A program made the position numbers and the translations under genes. Shown here piece by piece: positions 1-6,134 of a DNA stretch of 26,892 nt. The stretch is from a virus, in the IMG/VR virus record IMGVR_UViG_3300023116_000281, positions 1 through 26,892 of that record. One strand, written 5' to 3'. How positions within the stretch are numbered: the first letter of the stretch is position 1; every line of letters begins with the position of its first letter. The notes beneath the pieces were generated by a model. The model was not told the origin of the DNA, did not search any database, and saw nothing but the letters and a program-made list of their open reading frames with translations.

Positions 1-274
1 CATTAGTATTTGTAGAGTTTTGAGCGGCTTTACCGACTGCCATAATACCTTTGCCGGTTTGAGCTAATCCTTCTTTTGCAGCAACTGCGCCAGCTTTAGC
101 TCCAGCAGCTGCGCCTACGGCAGCTGACGTTGCTAGTTTAGTAAGAGTACCACCTGCACGACTCATCGCCCGAGAAAATTTTCCAGCGACTTTACCAGCT
201 CTGCCAGCTTGTCTTGATGTAGACTGAGCTGTTATTTTAGCTATTGCTTTAGCTATCCCAGATATTCGGCCCAT
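1..274 (-). CDS. Partial N-terminus, candidate tail tape-measure / hub-core protein
   Basis: A leftward gene starts at ATG 274-272 and stays open to the left edge (91 codons seen). The visible part is rich in Ala, Gly, Lys and Ser, with many small residues and basic spacing (for example AAVGAAAGAKAGAVAAKEG around residues 53-71). This looks like an amphipathic helical N-terminus. The start overlaps the end of the 57-codon frame by 26 bases and has a purine-rich AAAGAAAAGAG leader that can act as ribosome binding site. In many tailed phages the gene right after the tail-assembly chaperone pair is the tape measure, which sets tail length (gp29 in T4). The identity here rests on position and composition only. 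It could also be another hub protein, and the missing C-terminal part would decide. Confidence 0.6.
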   Translation of the reverse strand, partial: MGRISGIAKAIAKITAQSTSRQAGRAGKVAGKFSRAMSRAGGTLTKLATSAAVGAAAGAKAGAVAAKEGLAQTGKGIMAVGKAAQNSTNTN

Positions 275-422
275 TGTTACTCTTTTCTTTTTGTATTTTT
301 TCTAGTATCATGTCTACATATACTTCACGCTCGAATGGAATCATTTCGTTAATTTCAGTCAATGTGAACTTGTGATACTGAGTTACGTCAAAGTTTAACT
401 TATAGTGACTGTAAAGGTCCAT
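249..422 (-). CDS. 57-codon frame after gp26: -1 frameshift extension, candidate chaperone 'T' part / gp51-like
   Basis: The frame runs from ATG 422-420 to TAA 251-249 and encodes a charged, helix-prone polypeptide. Its core reads HYKLNF, HKFTLTEINEMIPFERE and VYVDMILEKIQKEK. This resembles, from memory, the short proteins next to gp26 in marine T4-like phages that are sometimes named gp51 (baseplate hub assembly). The ATG has no good Shine-Dalgarno sequence and lies next to a predicted stem. The frame is -1 relative to gp26. Read upstream, it stays open to a TGA at 449-447, directly before the slippery heptamer at 446-440. It is therefore best explained as the C-terminal extension of a gp26 frameshift product (about 296 aa: 233 from gp26 plus 63). 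Independent initiation is the alternative. It overlaps the next gene by 26 bases. Confidence 0.75.
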   Translation of the reverse strand: MDLYSHYKLNFDVTQYHKFTLTEINEMIPFEREVYVDMILEKIQKEKSNNGPNIWDS

Positions 423-446
423 ATAACTCAGCCCAATTGAAAAAAA
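378..446 (-). promoter_or_regulatory. Predicted programmed -1 ribosomal frameshift signal at the end of gp26
   Basis: On the minus strand a T TTT TTT heptamer (446-440) sits in the zero frame as GAT-TTT-TTT, the X XXY YYZ arrangement needed for tandem -1 slippage. Eight bases later starts CTGAGTTA (431-424), whose exact reverse complement TAACTCAG lies at 385-378. This 8-bp stem can grow to 10 bp with flanking G-U pairs and has a 38-base loop. The stem contains the gp26 stop codon. After slippage the reading continues TCA ATT GGG CTG AGT TAT ATG into the 57-codon frame. Spacer and stem dimensions fit known frameshift stimulators. Seen directly: heptamer, stem and frames. Inferred: that slippage occurs. 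Confidence 0.7.
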
Positions 447-1138
447 TCATCTAGATCCCTAAATACTACTCTTTTTTCTTTATTATTACTATTTGTATAT
501 GTAATGACATGCTCGATTTTTGGAGCGGTTTCGAAAAATCCTTGAATTTTATTATATGCTTCTATAGGCAATGAATCTAAAAATTCTTCCTTATCTTTTT
601 TAGATTCTTGTTTCCATGAGAAGACATCATCTCCATCAAAAATCTGATCAATTGATGCATTGATCATGGTATCAGTAACTTCTACTAATGTTTTTTTATC
701 TAACAATTCATCTGAGACTTTAGGAGTGGGATGTTTTAAAACTAAACCAACTTCATCAGTAATCATGATTTTTTTATCATGATCATCGGGAAATTGTACT
801 TCAACTTCATTAAGATCTGCTTCTAAATCATATGTGATACCATCATCACTATCAATGACTTGAAATTTTACAATGTTACCAACTGATGCAGATCTAATTT
901 TAATGAACATATATTCCATATCAAAAATAGGAATATCATTAACATCAAAATCTTCTTTTAAGATGCAGTTATTAACGATCGATTTGATAGCATTATAAAT
1001 GTCTATCTTCTCTCCTGATTCTTTCGCTACGAGTAGAATCTTTTCTTCTTTGACCAAAAAAGGTCGATATATTAATTTTTCGCCAGTTGAAGGTTGTGTT
1101 AATTCAAATGTTGGCGTACTAATTTTTGGTAAAGCCAT
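428..1138 (-). CDS. gp26: gp26-like baseplate hub / tail-assembly protein (T4 baseplate family)
   Basis: 236 aa, close in size to T4 gp26. The N-terminus (MALPKISTPTFELTQPSTGEK, then YRPFLVKEEKILLVAKES) is the signature I recognise from gp26 of marine T4-like phages, where it continues as a mixed alpha/beta domain with a conserved FDMEYMFIKIRSASVG segment (about residues 70-90), as here. Start ATG 1138-1136 has a GAGGAT ribosome binding site overlapping the stop of the upstream tube gene, so the two are translationally linked. In T4 the product is assigned to the baseplate hub. Its position before a frameshift cassette and a candidate tape-measure gene suggests it is the counterpart of tail-assembly chaperone G. 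The last codons (DDFFQLG) include the slippery site. Confidence 0.88.
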   Translation of the reverse strand: MALPKISTPTFELTQPSTGEKLIYRPFLVKEEKILLVAKESGEKIDIYNAIKSIVNNCILKEDFDVNDIPIFDMEYMFIKIRSASVGNIVKFQVIDSDDGITYDLEADLNEVEVQFPDDHDKKIMITDEVGLVLKHPTPKVSDELLDKKTLVEVTDTMINASIDQIFDGDDVFSWKQESKKDKEEFLDSLPIEAYNKIQGFFETAPKIEHVITYTNSNNKEKRVVFRDLDDFFQLG

Positions 1139-1147
1139 GATTTATCC

Positions 1148-1669
1148 TCATCCTAATATTTTAAATCTTGTAAATCTATAATTCACTGAAAATCTTGCGA
1201 TCTCGTCGTGTTGACCCCAACCCAATTGCATTGGTTCAACTACGATAGGAAATGCTTCAATAAATTGCACCATCTTTGCTAGTTTATTCTGTTGATTATA
1301 TATTGTGAGATTCATATCAACAACATAATCTTTTAAATACTTTGCACCATATTTTGCATCACCATCGAGGTCAACAATCTTATTTGCCCATTCTCTAAAC
1401 GTTTTATAAATCTCTGCTTTCTCATCAACCGTATGTGTCATTGATACTTCTTGTGGATTATAGCGATACGGAATGTTATACATCAATCCATTACCGTAAG
1501 GAGAATAATTATCAACTGATAAGAAAGAAATACCTGGTGCACTGACAGTTTCGGCACGCACTAATATTTCTTGTCCATCGCCTCCCGGCGGATTGACAAG
1601 TACTTCGTAACGATTAGCCGGTAGACTATCTTTTACTCTTCCTTTCCATGCGGGTATTGAAAATGGCAT
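1148..1669 (-). CDS. Tail-tube-fold protein (T4 gp19 family), candidate tube initiator
   Basis: 173 aa, close to the 163 aa of T4 gp19. The pattern is typical of the gp19 tube fold: N-terminal RYEVLV strand, VRAETVSAPGISF (about 38-50), a strand pair around IPYRYNPQEVSMTH, the helix EIYKTFREWANKIVD, and the final strand pair QLGWGQHDEIARFSVNYRFTRF. In contractile tails this fold forms the tube, and longer versions (gp48, gp54) cap the hub and start tube growth. The main tube gene normally sits beside the sheath gene, which is absent here. The hub context and short length therefore suggest a tube initiator or hub adaptor in the role of gp54, though a tube paralogue cannot be excluded. Two bases separate it from the upstream gene. 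Confidence 0.82.
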   Translation of the reverse strand: MPFSIPAWKGRVKDSLPANRYEVLVNPPGGDGQEILVRAETVSAPGISFLSVDNYSPYGNGLMYNIPYRYNPQEVSMTHTVDEKAEIYKTFREWANKIVDLDGDAKYGAKYLKDYVVDMNLTIYNQQNKLAKMVQFIEAFPIVVEPMQLGWGQHDEIARFSVNYRFTRFKILG

Positions 1670-1671
1670 TT

Positions 1672-2277
1672 TTAATTTCTCTGAATAAATTGTTTAGAAT
1701 CTCGCCAGACTACGCTAGCTTGTTTCTTTCTGAATCTTTGTGTAGGTAACATTAATGCTATATCCCATTCTTCGTATGGTACCCAAAGAAATCGTGATCT
1801 AACTTGTGAATTTAGATAGCGTTTAACGGTAGGCCTAAAGTATTTATATCTCGCCAGAGAATTCAATAAACCATAATTTAAACGTAGCTTCTTAGACTCA
1901 CGTAAAGCATCATTTCTTTCTATCTGATATAGTCTATCCATTAATCTTGCACGAAAAACTGGAGGCAGATAATGCAGATTCATGCCAAGAAAACCATCGC
2001 TATATTTTTCTAATACAAATATCAACGGAAATATGTCGTAATATGGTAATGTAGCTTTGCCCTTCGGATCGTATTGAAACATATACATGCGACCGATATC
2101 AGTTTCAACCATTTTATTATATGTACGGTCACGATTGCGCAGCTCCCGTTTCATATTGACAGATTTTATTGATTGCGCTTTATCACGATACCAATCACGT
2201 GACTCTTCTGCGTCTATATCTGATCCAAGTTGTACTTTGCCTTCGTCAGCAATTTTTTGAAATATATACGTAGCCAT
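1672..2277 (-). CDS. Conserved T4-like myophage protein, function not established
   Basis: 201 aa, strongly basic (Arg/Lys-rich). A central block reads YDPKGKATLPYYDIFPLIF (about 69-87) followed by SDGFLGMNLHYLPPVFRARLMD. The C-terminal block, about residues 150-183, includes RYLNSQVRSRF and WDIALMLP. I recognise these motifs as a family conserved in T4-like phages, but I cannot attach a proven role. In T4 the neighbour of gene 4 is gene 2 (DNA-end protector), so a head-completion or DNA-end role is possible by position and basic charge. This is only a positional inference. Its ATG at 2277 overlaps the last base of the gp4 stop codon, so it is probably co-translated with gp4. Confidence 0.85.
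   Translation of the reverse strand: MATYIFQKIADEGKVQLGSDIDAEESRDWYRDKAQSIKSVNMKRELRNRDRTYNKMVETDIGRMYMFQYDPKGKATLPYYDIFPLIFVLEKYSDGFLGMNLHYLPPVFRARLMDRLYQIERNDALRESKKLRLNYGLLNSLARYKYFRPTVKRYLNSQVRSRFLWVPYEEWDIALMLPTQRFRKKQASVVWRDSKQFIQRN
1841..1848 (-). promoter_or_regulatory. Late-promoter octamer (TATAAATA) upstream of the tube-fold gene
   Basis: Perfect octamer on the coding strand about 170 bases before the tube-fold gene start (1669), inside the preceding gene where it encodes RYKYF. It could give extra late transcription of the tube protein and gp26. Chance occurrence is a real alternative. Confidence 0.25.
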
Positions 2278-2747
2278 TAAAATTTAAGTCCTAATTCTTT
2301 TTCGGTGATGATCGTGAATTCCCATCCTCTATCAGCACAATAACTTCGTGCTGCTTTCCATTTAGAAGAATTTACACCCCATGTCTTCACCTCGTATAAA
2401 TACCTCTTAGTAAGATTTTTTTGCGGAGTTGGCTCTACGGTTTCCTTAAATGGTTTAATCTCCACTACAACCGTATCTAGTTTTCCCTCGCGATTAATCT
2501 TCTTAATCCAAAAATCCGGAAAGTATCTGTGTACTCTTCCATCGATAGGTGAACGATACGGAATGACTAGCTCTTCACTCGCCCATTCCTTTATTCCGCT
2601 ATTATCATCGAGGTAGCGCATGAAATATAGTTCCCATCTACTTCGATAAATAATGTTAGTAGGATCTCCACGATACTTACTCGGATTTTTAGGTTTAAAG
2701 ACACCTTTATAAGTCTTCGCCATATACATATTTATAGGAATAATCAT
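2277..2747 (-). CDS. gp4: gp4-like head-completion protein with PD-(D/E)xK-type nuclease motif
   Basis: 156 aa if read from the first ATG; the family start MAKTYKGVFKPKNP corresponds to an internal ATG at 2723-2721, which would give 148 aa and is more likely. The sequence continues KYRGDPTNIIYRSRWEL, PYRSPIDGRVHRYFPDF and VVVEIKP. This is the conserved core of gp4 (gp50) head-completion proteins, which finish the capsid before tail joining. The arrangement E39 ... P77-D78 ... E96-x-K98 is that of a PD-(D/E)xK nuclease active site, with a Glu in the upstream helix as in TnsA-like enzymes. The upstream ATG (2747-2745) overlaps the start of the divergent gp48 gene. Confidence 0.9.
   Translation of the reverse strand: MIIPINMYMAKTYKGVFKPKNPSKYRGDPTNIIYRSRWELYFMRYLDDNSGIKEWASEELVIPYRSPIDGRVHRYFPDFWIKKINREGKLDTVVVEIKPFKETVEPTPQKNLTKRYLYEVKTWGVNSSKWKAARSYCADRGWEFTIITEKELGLKF
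2395..2402 (+). promoter_or_regulatory. Late-promoter octamer (TATAAATA), rightward, inside gp4
   Basis: Perfect octamer on the plus strand about 340 bases upstream of gp48, within the divergent gp4 gene. No promoter-sized gap exists between gp4 and gp48, so a rightward promoter must lie inside gp4. This is the best consensus match. Confidence 0.4.
2645..2652 (+). promoter_or_regulatory. Late-promoter-like octamer (GATAAATA) 94 bases before gp48
   Basis: Matches the NATAAATA form reported for late promoters of marine T4-like phages. It is closer to gp48 than the perfect octamer at 2395, so it is an alternative start for the rightward operon. Confidence 0.3.
2729..2736 (-). promoter_or_regulatory. 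T4-type late promoter octamer (TATAAATA) before gp4
   Basis: A perfect TATAAATA on the minus strand just upstream of the gp4 family start at 2723. T4-type late transcription starts roughly 5-7 bases after this octamer, so the message would begin at or beside the MAKTYKG start codon and lack a normal leader. Its position at the head of the leftward gene group supports function; the octamer is also expected a few times per strand by chance. Confidence 0.45.
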
Positions 2748-3969
2748 GGCAGAAAAAACTACAATCGATTCGGTTGGTCCGATAGCAGCTCAATTGAAGA
2801 ACGAGCTATCTTCTCTCGAAAAGACACAGATCGCAGGAATTAGAAATTTAGGTAGTATTAGTACACGACCAGGTGTGTTGAATGGTAGTGTAGCTAACTC
2901 TATTACTAATCTAAATAACCATCAAAAATCTGCTATGGAGTTAGGCGCTAACGTAGCTGCTAAACTCGAAAGAGCAGGAGCATTTAGTAAAGGTGCCGAG
3001 AAAATATTGACAACAGCTGTATCATCGACTGTCACGGACAAAATTACTCTTCCTCAAAAGTTTCCTAAAAATCCAATTGATATGGGTAGATTAGATAATC
3101 GACTTCCAAGTTTTAAGAAAAAAAGTCCTTATGAAAAAATCGCTGATAAAAAGAAAACCCTTGTAGGAGATGCAGATTTAAACTATGGTGGTTATAGTTT
3201 CCCACCAGATTTAGACAGCAATGCTGCTTCTTATATAGAATTATGGTTTTGGGAATATGATAGGCCGTCGCCTACAGCGTCAGGTACAATAAGTCCAGGT
3301 TTGAAAGTATGGTTACCAATTCCAGAAAACTTTACTATCAATCATGAAGTCAAATATCAAGAACGAGATACAGGAATTCTCGGAGATTTAATGCAATCCG
3401 ATGGAGCTCAAAATTCTGGATATGCCGGTGAGGGCTTAAGCGGTTTGCAAGCGAAAGCAAACGAATTGATGGAAAGAATGGCAAAAGCTACCGGCGAAGA
3501 AGCCTCGCAAGCATTAGCTGAAGTTTCAAAGCGTGCAGCTTTTGCTGCATTGAACTCTTCAGATGAAGTACTAGGAGGTTTAGCTGGCCGGATTACTGGC
3601 GAGATTCCAAACCCACACCCAACAGTATTCTTCAAAGGTTTGGAATTACGTCAATTTACTTGGACTTGGAAATTAGTACCACGATCAGCTGATGAAGCGG
3701 CTACGTTAAAAGATATAATTATTCAAATGAAGAAACGTATATTGCCGAAAAAAGACGGCAGCTTCTTAAAATACCCAAATGTATTACAACCATCAGTAAA
3801 ACCGAATGAAAGTCTTTATGGTAAATTTATGAAATCTGCTGTTAAAACATTTTCGGTTAATTATACCGCTGAAGGCACATCTGCTTTCTTTGTAGATGGC
3901 GCGCCTGTAGCAATCAATCTTATTCTCACATTCCAAGAAATGGAGAATATGACTTCAGAGGATGTATAA
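2746..3969 (+). CDS. gp48: Baseplate tail-tube cap protein (gp48-like)
   Basis: 407 aa (T4 gp48 is 364). The N-terminal about 100 residues look helical and flexible. The middle has YIELWFWEYDRP and LKVWLPIPENFTINHEVKYQE. The C-terminal part has the family signature FFKGLELRQFTWTWKLVPRS (about 297-316), an EAATLKDIIIQMKK helix, YPNVLQPSVKP and FSVNYTAEGTSAFFVDGAPV. gp48 caps the central hub and presents the first ring on which the tube polymerises; it is built on a gp19-like fold. The ATG has AGGA at a 6-base spacing. Its TAA overlaps the next ATG (TAATG), so gp53 is coupled to it. The insertion of about 80 mostly Ala/Glu/Ser-rich residues around 210-290 is helical and lies inside the family core. 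Confidence 0.85.
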   Translation: MAEKTTIDSVGPIAAQLKNELSSLEKTQIAGIRNLGSISTRPGVLNGSVANSITNLNNHQKSAMELGANVAAKLERAGAFSKGAEKILTTAVSSTVTDKITLPQKFPKNPIDMGRLDNRLPSFKKKSPYEKIADKKKTLVGDADLNYGGYSFPPDLDSNAASYIELWFWEYDRPSPTASGTISPGLKVWLPIPENFTINHEVKYQERDTGILGDLMQSDGAQNSGYAGEGLSGLQAKANELMERMAKATGEEASQALAEVSKRAAFAALNSSDEVLGGLAGRITGEIPNPHPTVFFKGLELRQFTWTWKLVPRSADEAATLKDIIIQMKKRILPKKDGSFLKYPNVLQPSVKPNESLYGKFMKSAVKTFSVNYTAEGTSAFFVDGAPVAINLILTFQEMENMTSEDV

Positions 3970-4844
3970 TGACAGATAGAACTCAATACTTTCGTAAATT
4001 TCCTATTACAATTTATAATGATATTCCTTCGCTCAATATTTTGCGACGCGTCGATTTTAATAAAAATGTCAAGAATTTCTTATCGGCATTTTATACATTT
4101 GAAATGCCTGAAGGAACGAGACCAGAGACATTAGCATTTGATTATTATGACGATGTAGATCTTGATTGGTTGATCTATATGACAAATGATGTCGTAGATC
4201 CATATTTTGATATGCCTTTGAATCAAGATGATTTTACAGCAAATATCAAGAAAAAATATGGATCAGAGGAAAACGCTCGTAAGAAAGTATTCGTTTATAG
4301 AAATAATTATAGAGGCGATGATCAAATTATTGCGCAGGGAGTATATGATTCGTTAGTCGGTGAACGTAAAAAATATTGGGAGCCAATCTTTAATCAATTA
4401 GGTATTATTGGTTATCAACGAACTAAGACAGAAATGTATGCGTCTACAAATCGAATTATTTCTTATAGCTACAGTTCCACAGTGTCGACACCGTTTACGA
4501 AAGGAGAGATAGTAAGATTTACTTCTGGTTCATCGAGTGGTATTGCTACGGTCGCAACATCTGATACAACATATATTACTTTACAACATATCACTGGAGA
4601 TTGGAGTGAGATGACATCAAACTTCGATGTAACTGGAGATACTTCTGGAGTAACTATCAATTTTGATTACGAAACATATACCCTGATCAAAGATGTAATT
4701 CCGTCTGTTGAGCAAGTTTATTTTTCTCCATATTATTATTATGATTATGAGTTTGAATTAAACGAACAAAAACGCAATGTCTATCTCGTAGATAGTGACT
4801 ATGCAAACAGAGTAAATAAGCAATTAGATGACTTGCTGAAATAG
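3969..4844 (+). CDS. gp53: Baseplate wedge subunit gp53-like, with inserted beta module
   Basis: 291 aa against 196 in T4. The N-terminal core is clear: EGTRPETLAFDYYDDVDLDW (48-67) then LIYMTNDVVDPYFDMPL aligns with T4 gp53 'GSPRPEELANAIYGNPQLYW' and its following NDNYDPYY segment. The C-terminal part (YEFELNEQKRNVYL, then a helix ending DDLLK) matches the T4 C-terminus in layout. Between them lies an extra segment, about 165-235, holding GEIVRFTSGSSSGIATV and a DVTGDTSG strand. The same kind of module occurs in other proteins of this window. gp53 joins neighbouring wedges and binds the hub. The start overlaps the gp48 stop and is preceded by AGAGGA. Confidence 0.9.
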   Translation: MTDRTQYFRKFPITIYNDIPSLNILRRVDFNKNVKNFLSAFYTFEMPEGTRPETLAFDYYDDVDLDWLIYMTNDVVDPYFDMPLNQDDFTANIKKKYGSEENARKKVFVYRNNYRGDDQIIAQGVYDSLVGERKKYWEPIFNQLGIIGYQRTKTEMYASTNRIISYSYSSTVSTPFTKGEIVRFTSGSSSGIATVATSDTTYITLQHITGDWSEMTSNFDVTGDTSGVTINFDYETYTLIKDVIPSVEQVYFSPYYYYDYEFELNEQKRNVYLVDSDYANRVNKQLDDLLK

Positions 4845-4851
4845 GTGAAAG

Positions 4852-6123
4852 ATGCAGAAAGATGCTTCTCATGTTGATATAGTCGGAGACGAAATCACTC
4901 TTAAAACATTTAGTGGTGGTAAAAAGCTGAATATTAAGAACCTCGTCAAAAGCTTCGATATCTACGAATCATTAGACAACTATACGATTGCAGCTGATTT
5001 CTATATCGCTGAAGGTATAGAACTAATGAATGAATTCCCATTGGGTGGTGAAGAAACTATCGAGTTAACTATTCAGACACCGACTCGCAAAGCTCTGACA
5101 TATAAGTTTTTCGTAGAAAGTATTCAAGGTTTGACAACAAATGATATGTCAAACTTACGTCAATATAAATTACGTTGTGTGACGAAAGACTATTTAAAAA
5201 ATAGTTATATGGTAATGACGCGTCGATATAGAGACATGCTTTATCATGATGCGCTGAATGAAGTGATCACGCAAGATCTCGGCGCTGAGATTCCACTGAT
5301 CACAAAAGAATCTACGAAAGGTAAGTTTGATTATGCCTGTAATATGGTCCGACCATTTCAGGTAGTTAATCTGATTAAAGAAAGGGCAGTATCTGCTGAA
5401 GGAAATAAATCATCGGTATTTGTTTTCTATCAAGATTACGAAGGCTATCATTTTCAGACGATAGAAAAGTTGATTATTGATCGTAAACCAGGTGCATCAG
5501 AAAAAGAATTCTTCTATGACACATCTAATAGAAATTCACCTTTTGAGAAAGTAGTTAACTATCGAAATATCTTGTCATATGAAACTACAGGCCAAGGTTC
5601 ATCGATTAAGAAAGTAGTTGCTGGCGCTATGCGCAATCAGTTTAGAGAGTTTGATATTCATCGTGGTTCATATTGGTTGATGAATGAATATAATAATCTC
5701 GGCGATCATGCTATATTTAAGAAGACAGATGACTCGTTTGATTTTAATAGTGCAGAATATAACAGTTTTACGATGGCGATGCCAGGTGTCACACGTATGG
5801 CAGTGAAAGATGGCACTCGCCCTGAAATGGAACATAATAAGAATCTACATTATCAACGGCCATTCCATGAGAGAATCACGCAGTACACTGTACGTATTAG
5901 AACTTATGGTGATACGAATATGCGAGTTGGTGATGTCATTAAAGTCAATTTTCCTGAGATTTCTGGTTTGACTCGCGAGCCACAACAGAATAAGATATTC
6001 TCTGAAAATTATATCGTAACAAATTTAAAACATCGTTGTGATCAGACTCGTAATAATGTGTTCGAACACTTCTTAGTAATGGATATAGCGAAGCCGAATC
6101 AGTACGGCAAATCGTTAGGTTGA
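4852..6123 (+). CDS. gp27: Baseplate central hub protein (gp27-like)
   Basis: 423 aa (T4 gp27 is 391). Its position directly before the spike gene and its beta-rich sequence fit the hub family shared by T4 gp27, Mu gp44 and P2 gpD. The N-terminal tube-like domain includes FDIYESLDNYTIAADFYIAEG (about 35-55), followed by helical elements (DMLYHDALNEVITQDLG). The C-terminal beta-barrel has MRVGDVIKVNFPEISG (about 360-375) and a segment ENYIVTNLKHRC, resembling the strand before 'xxYxVxxVxH' in hub proteins. The hub trimer adapts the threefold spike to the sixfold tube. AGGTGA lies just before the ATG. Its TGA is 11 bases before the spike gene. Assignment rests on order and these motifs. Confidence 0.78.
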   Translation: MQKDASHVDIVGDEITLKTFSGGKKLNIKNLVKSFDIYESLDNYTIAADFYIAEGIELMNEFPLGGEETIELTIQTPTRKALTYKFFVESIQGLTTNDMSNLRQYKLRCVTKDYLKNSYMVMTRRYRDMLYHDALNEVITQDLGAEIPLITKESTKGKFDYACNMVRPFQVVNLIKERAVSAEGNKSSVFVFYQDYEGYHFQTIEKLIIDRKPGASEKEFFYDTSNRNSPFEKVVNYRNILSYETTGQGSSIKKVVAGAMRNQFREFDIHRGSYWLMNEYNNLGDHAIFKKTDDSFDFNSAEYNSFTMAMPGVTRMAVKDGTRPEMEHNKNLHYQRPFHERITQYTVRIRTYGDTNMRVGDVIKVNFPEISGLTREPQQNKIFSENYIVTNLKHRCDQTRNNVFEHFLVMDIAKPNQYGKSLG

Positions 6124-6134
6124 TGGAGAGATAG

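Noticed and set aside
2724-2747. First ATG of gp4 giving an N-terminal MIIPINMY extension
   Set aside because: The family start MAKTYKG is internal, and the extension would include the leftward late-promoter octamer; the longer frame is kept in the coordinates only because the start cannot be proven.
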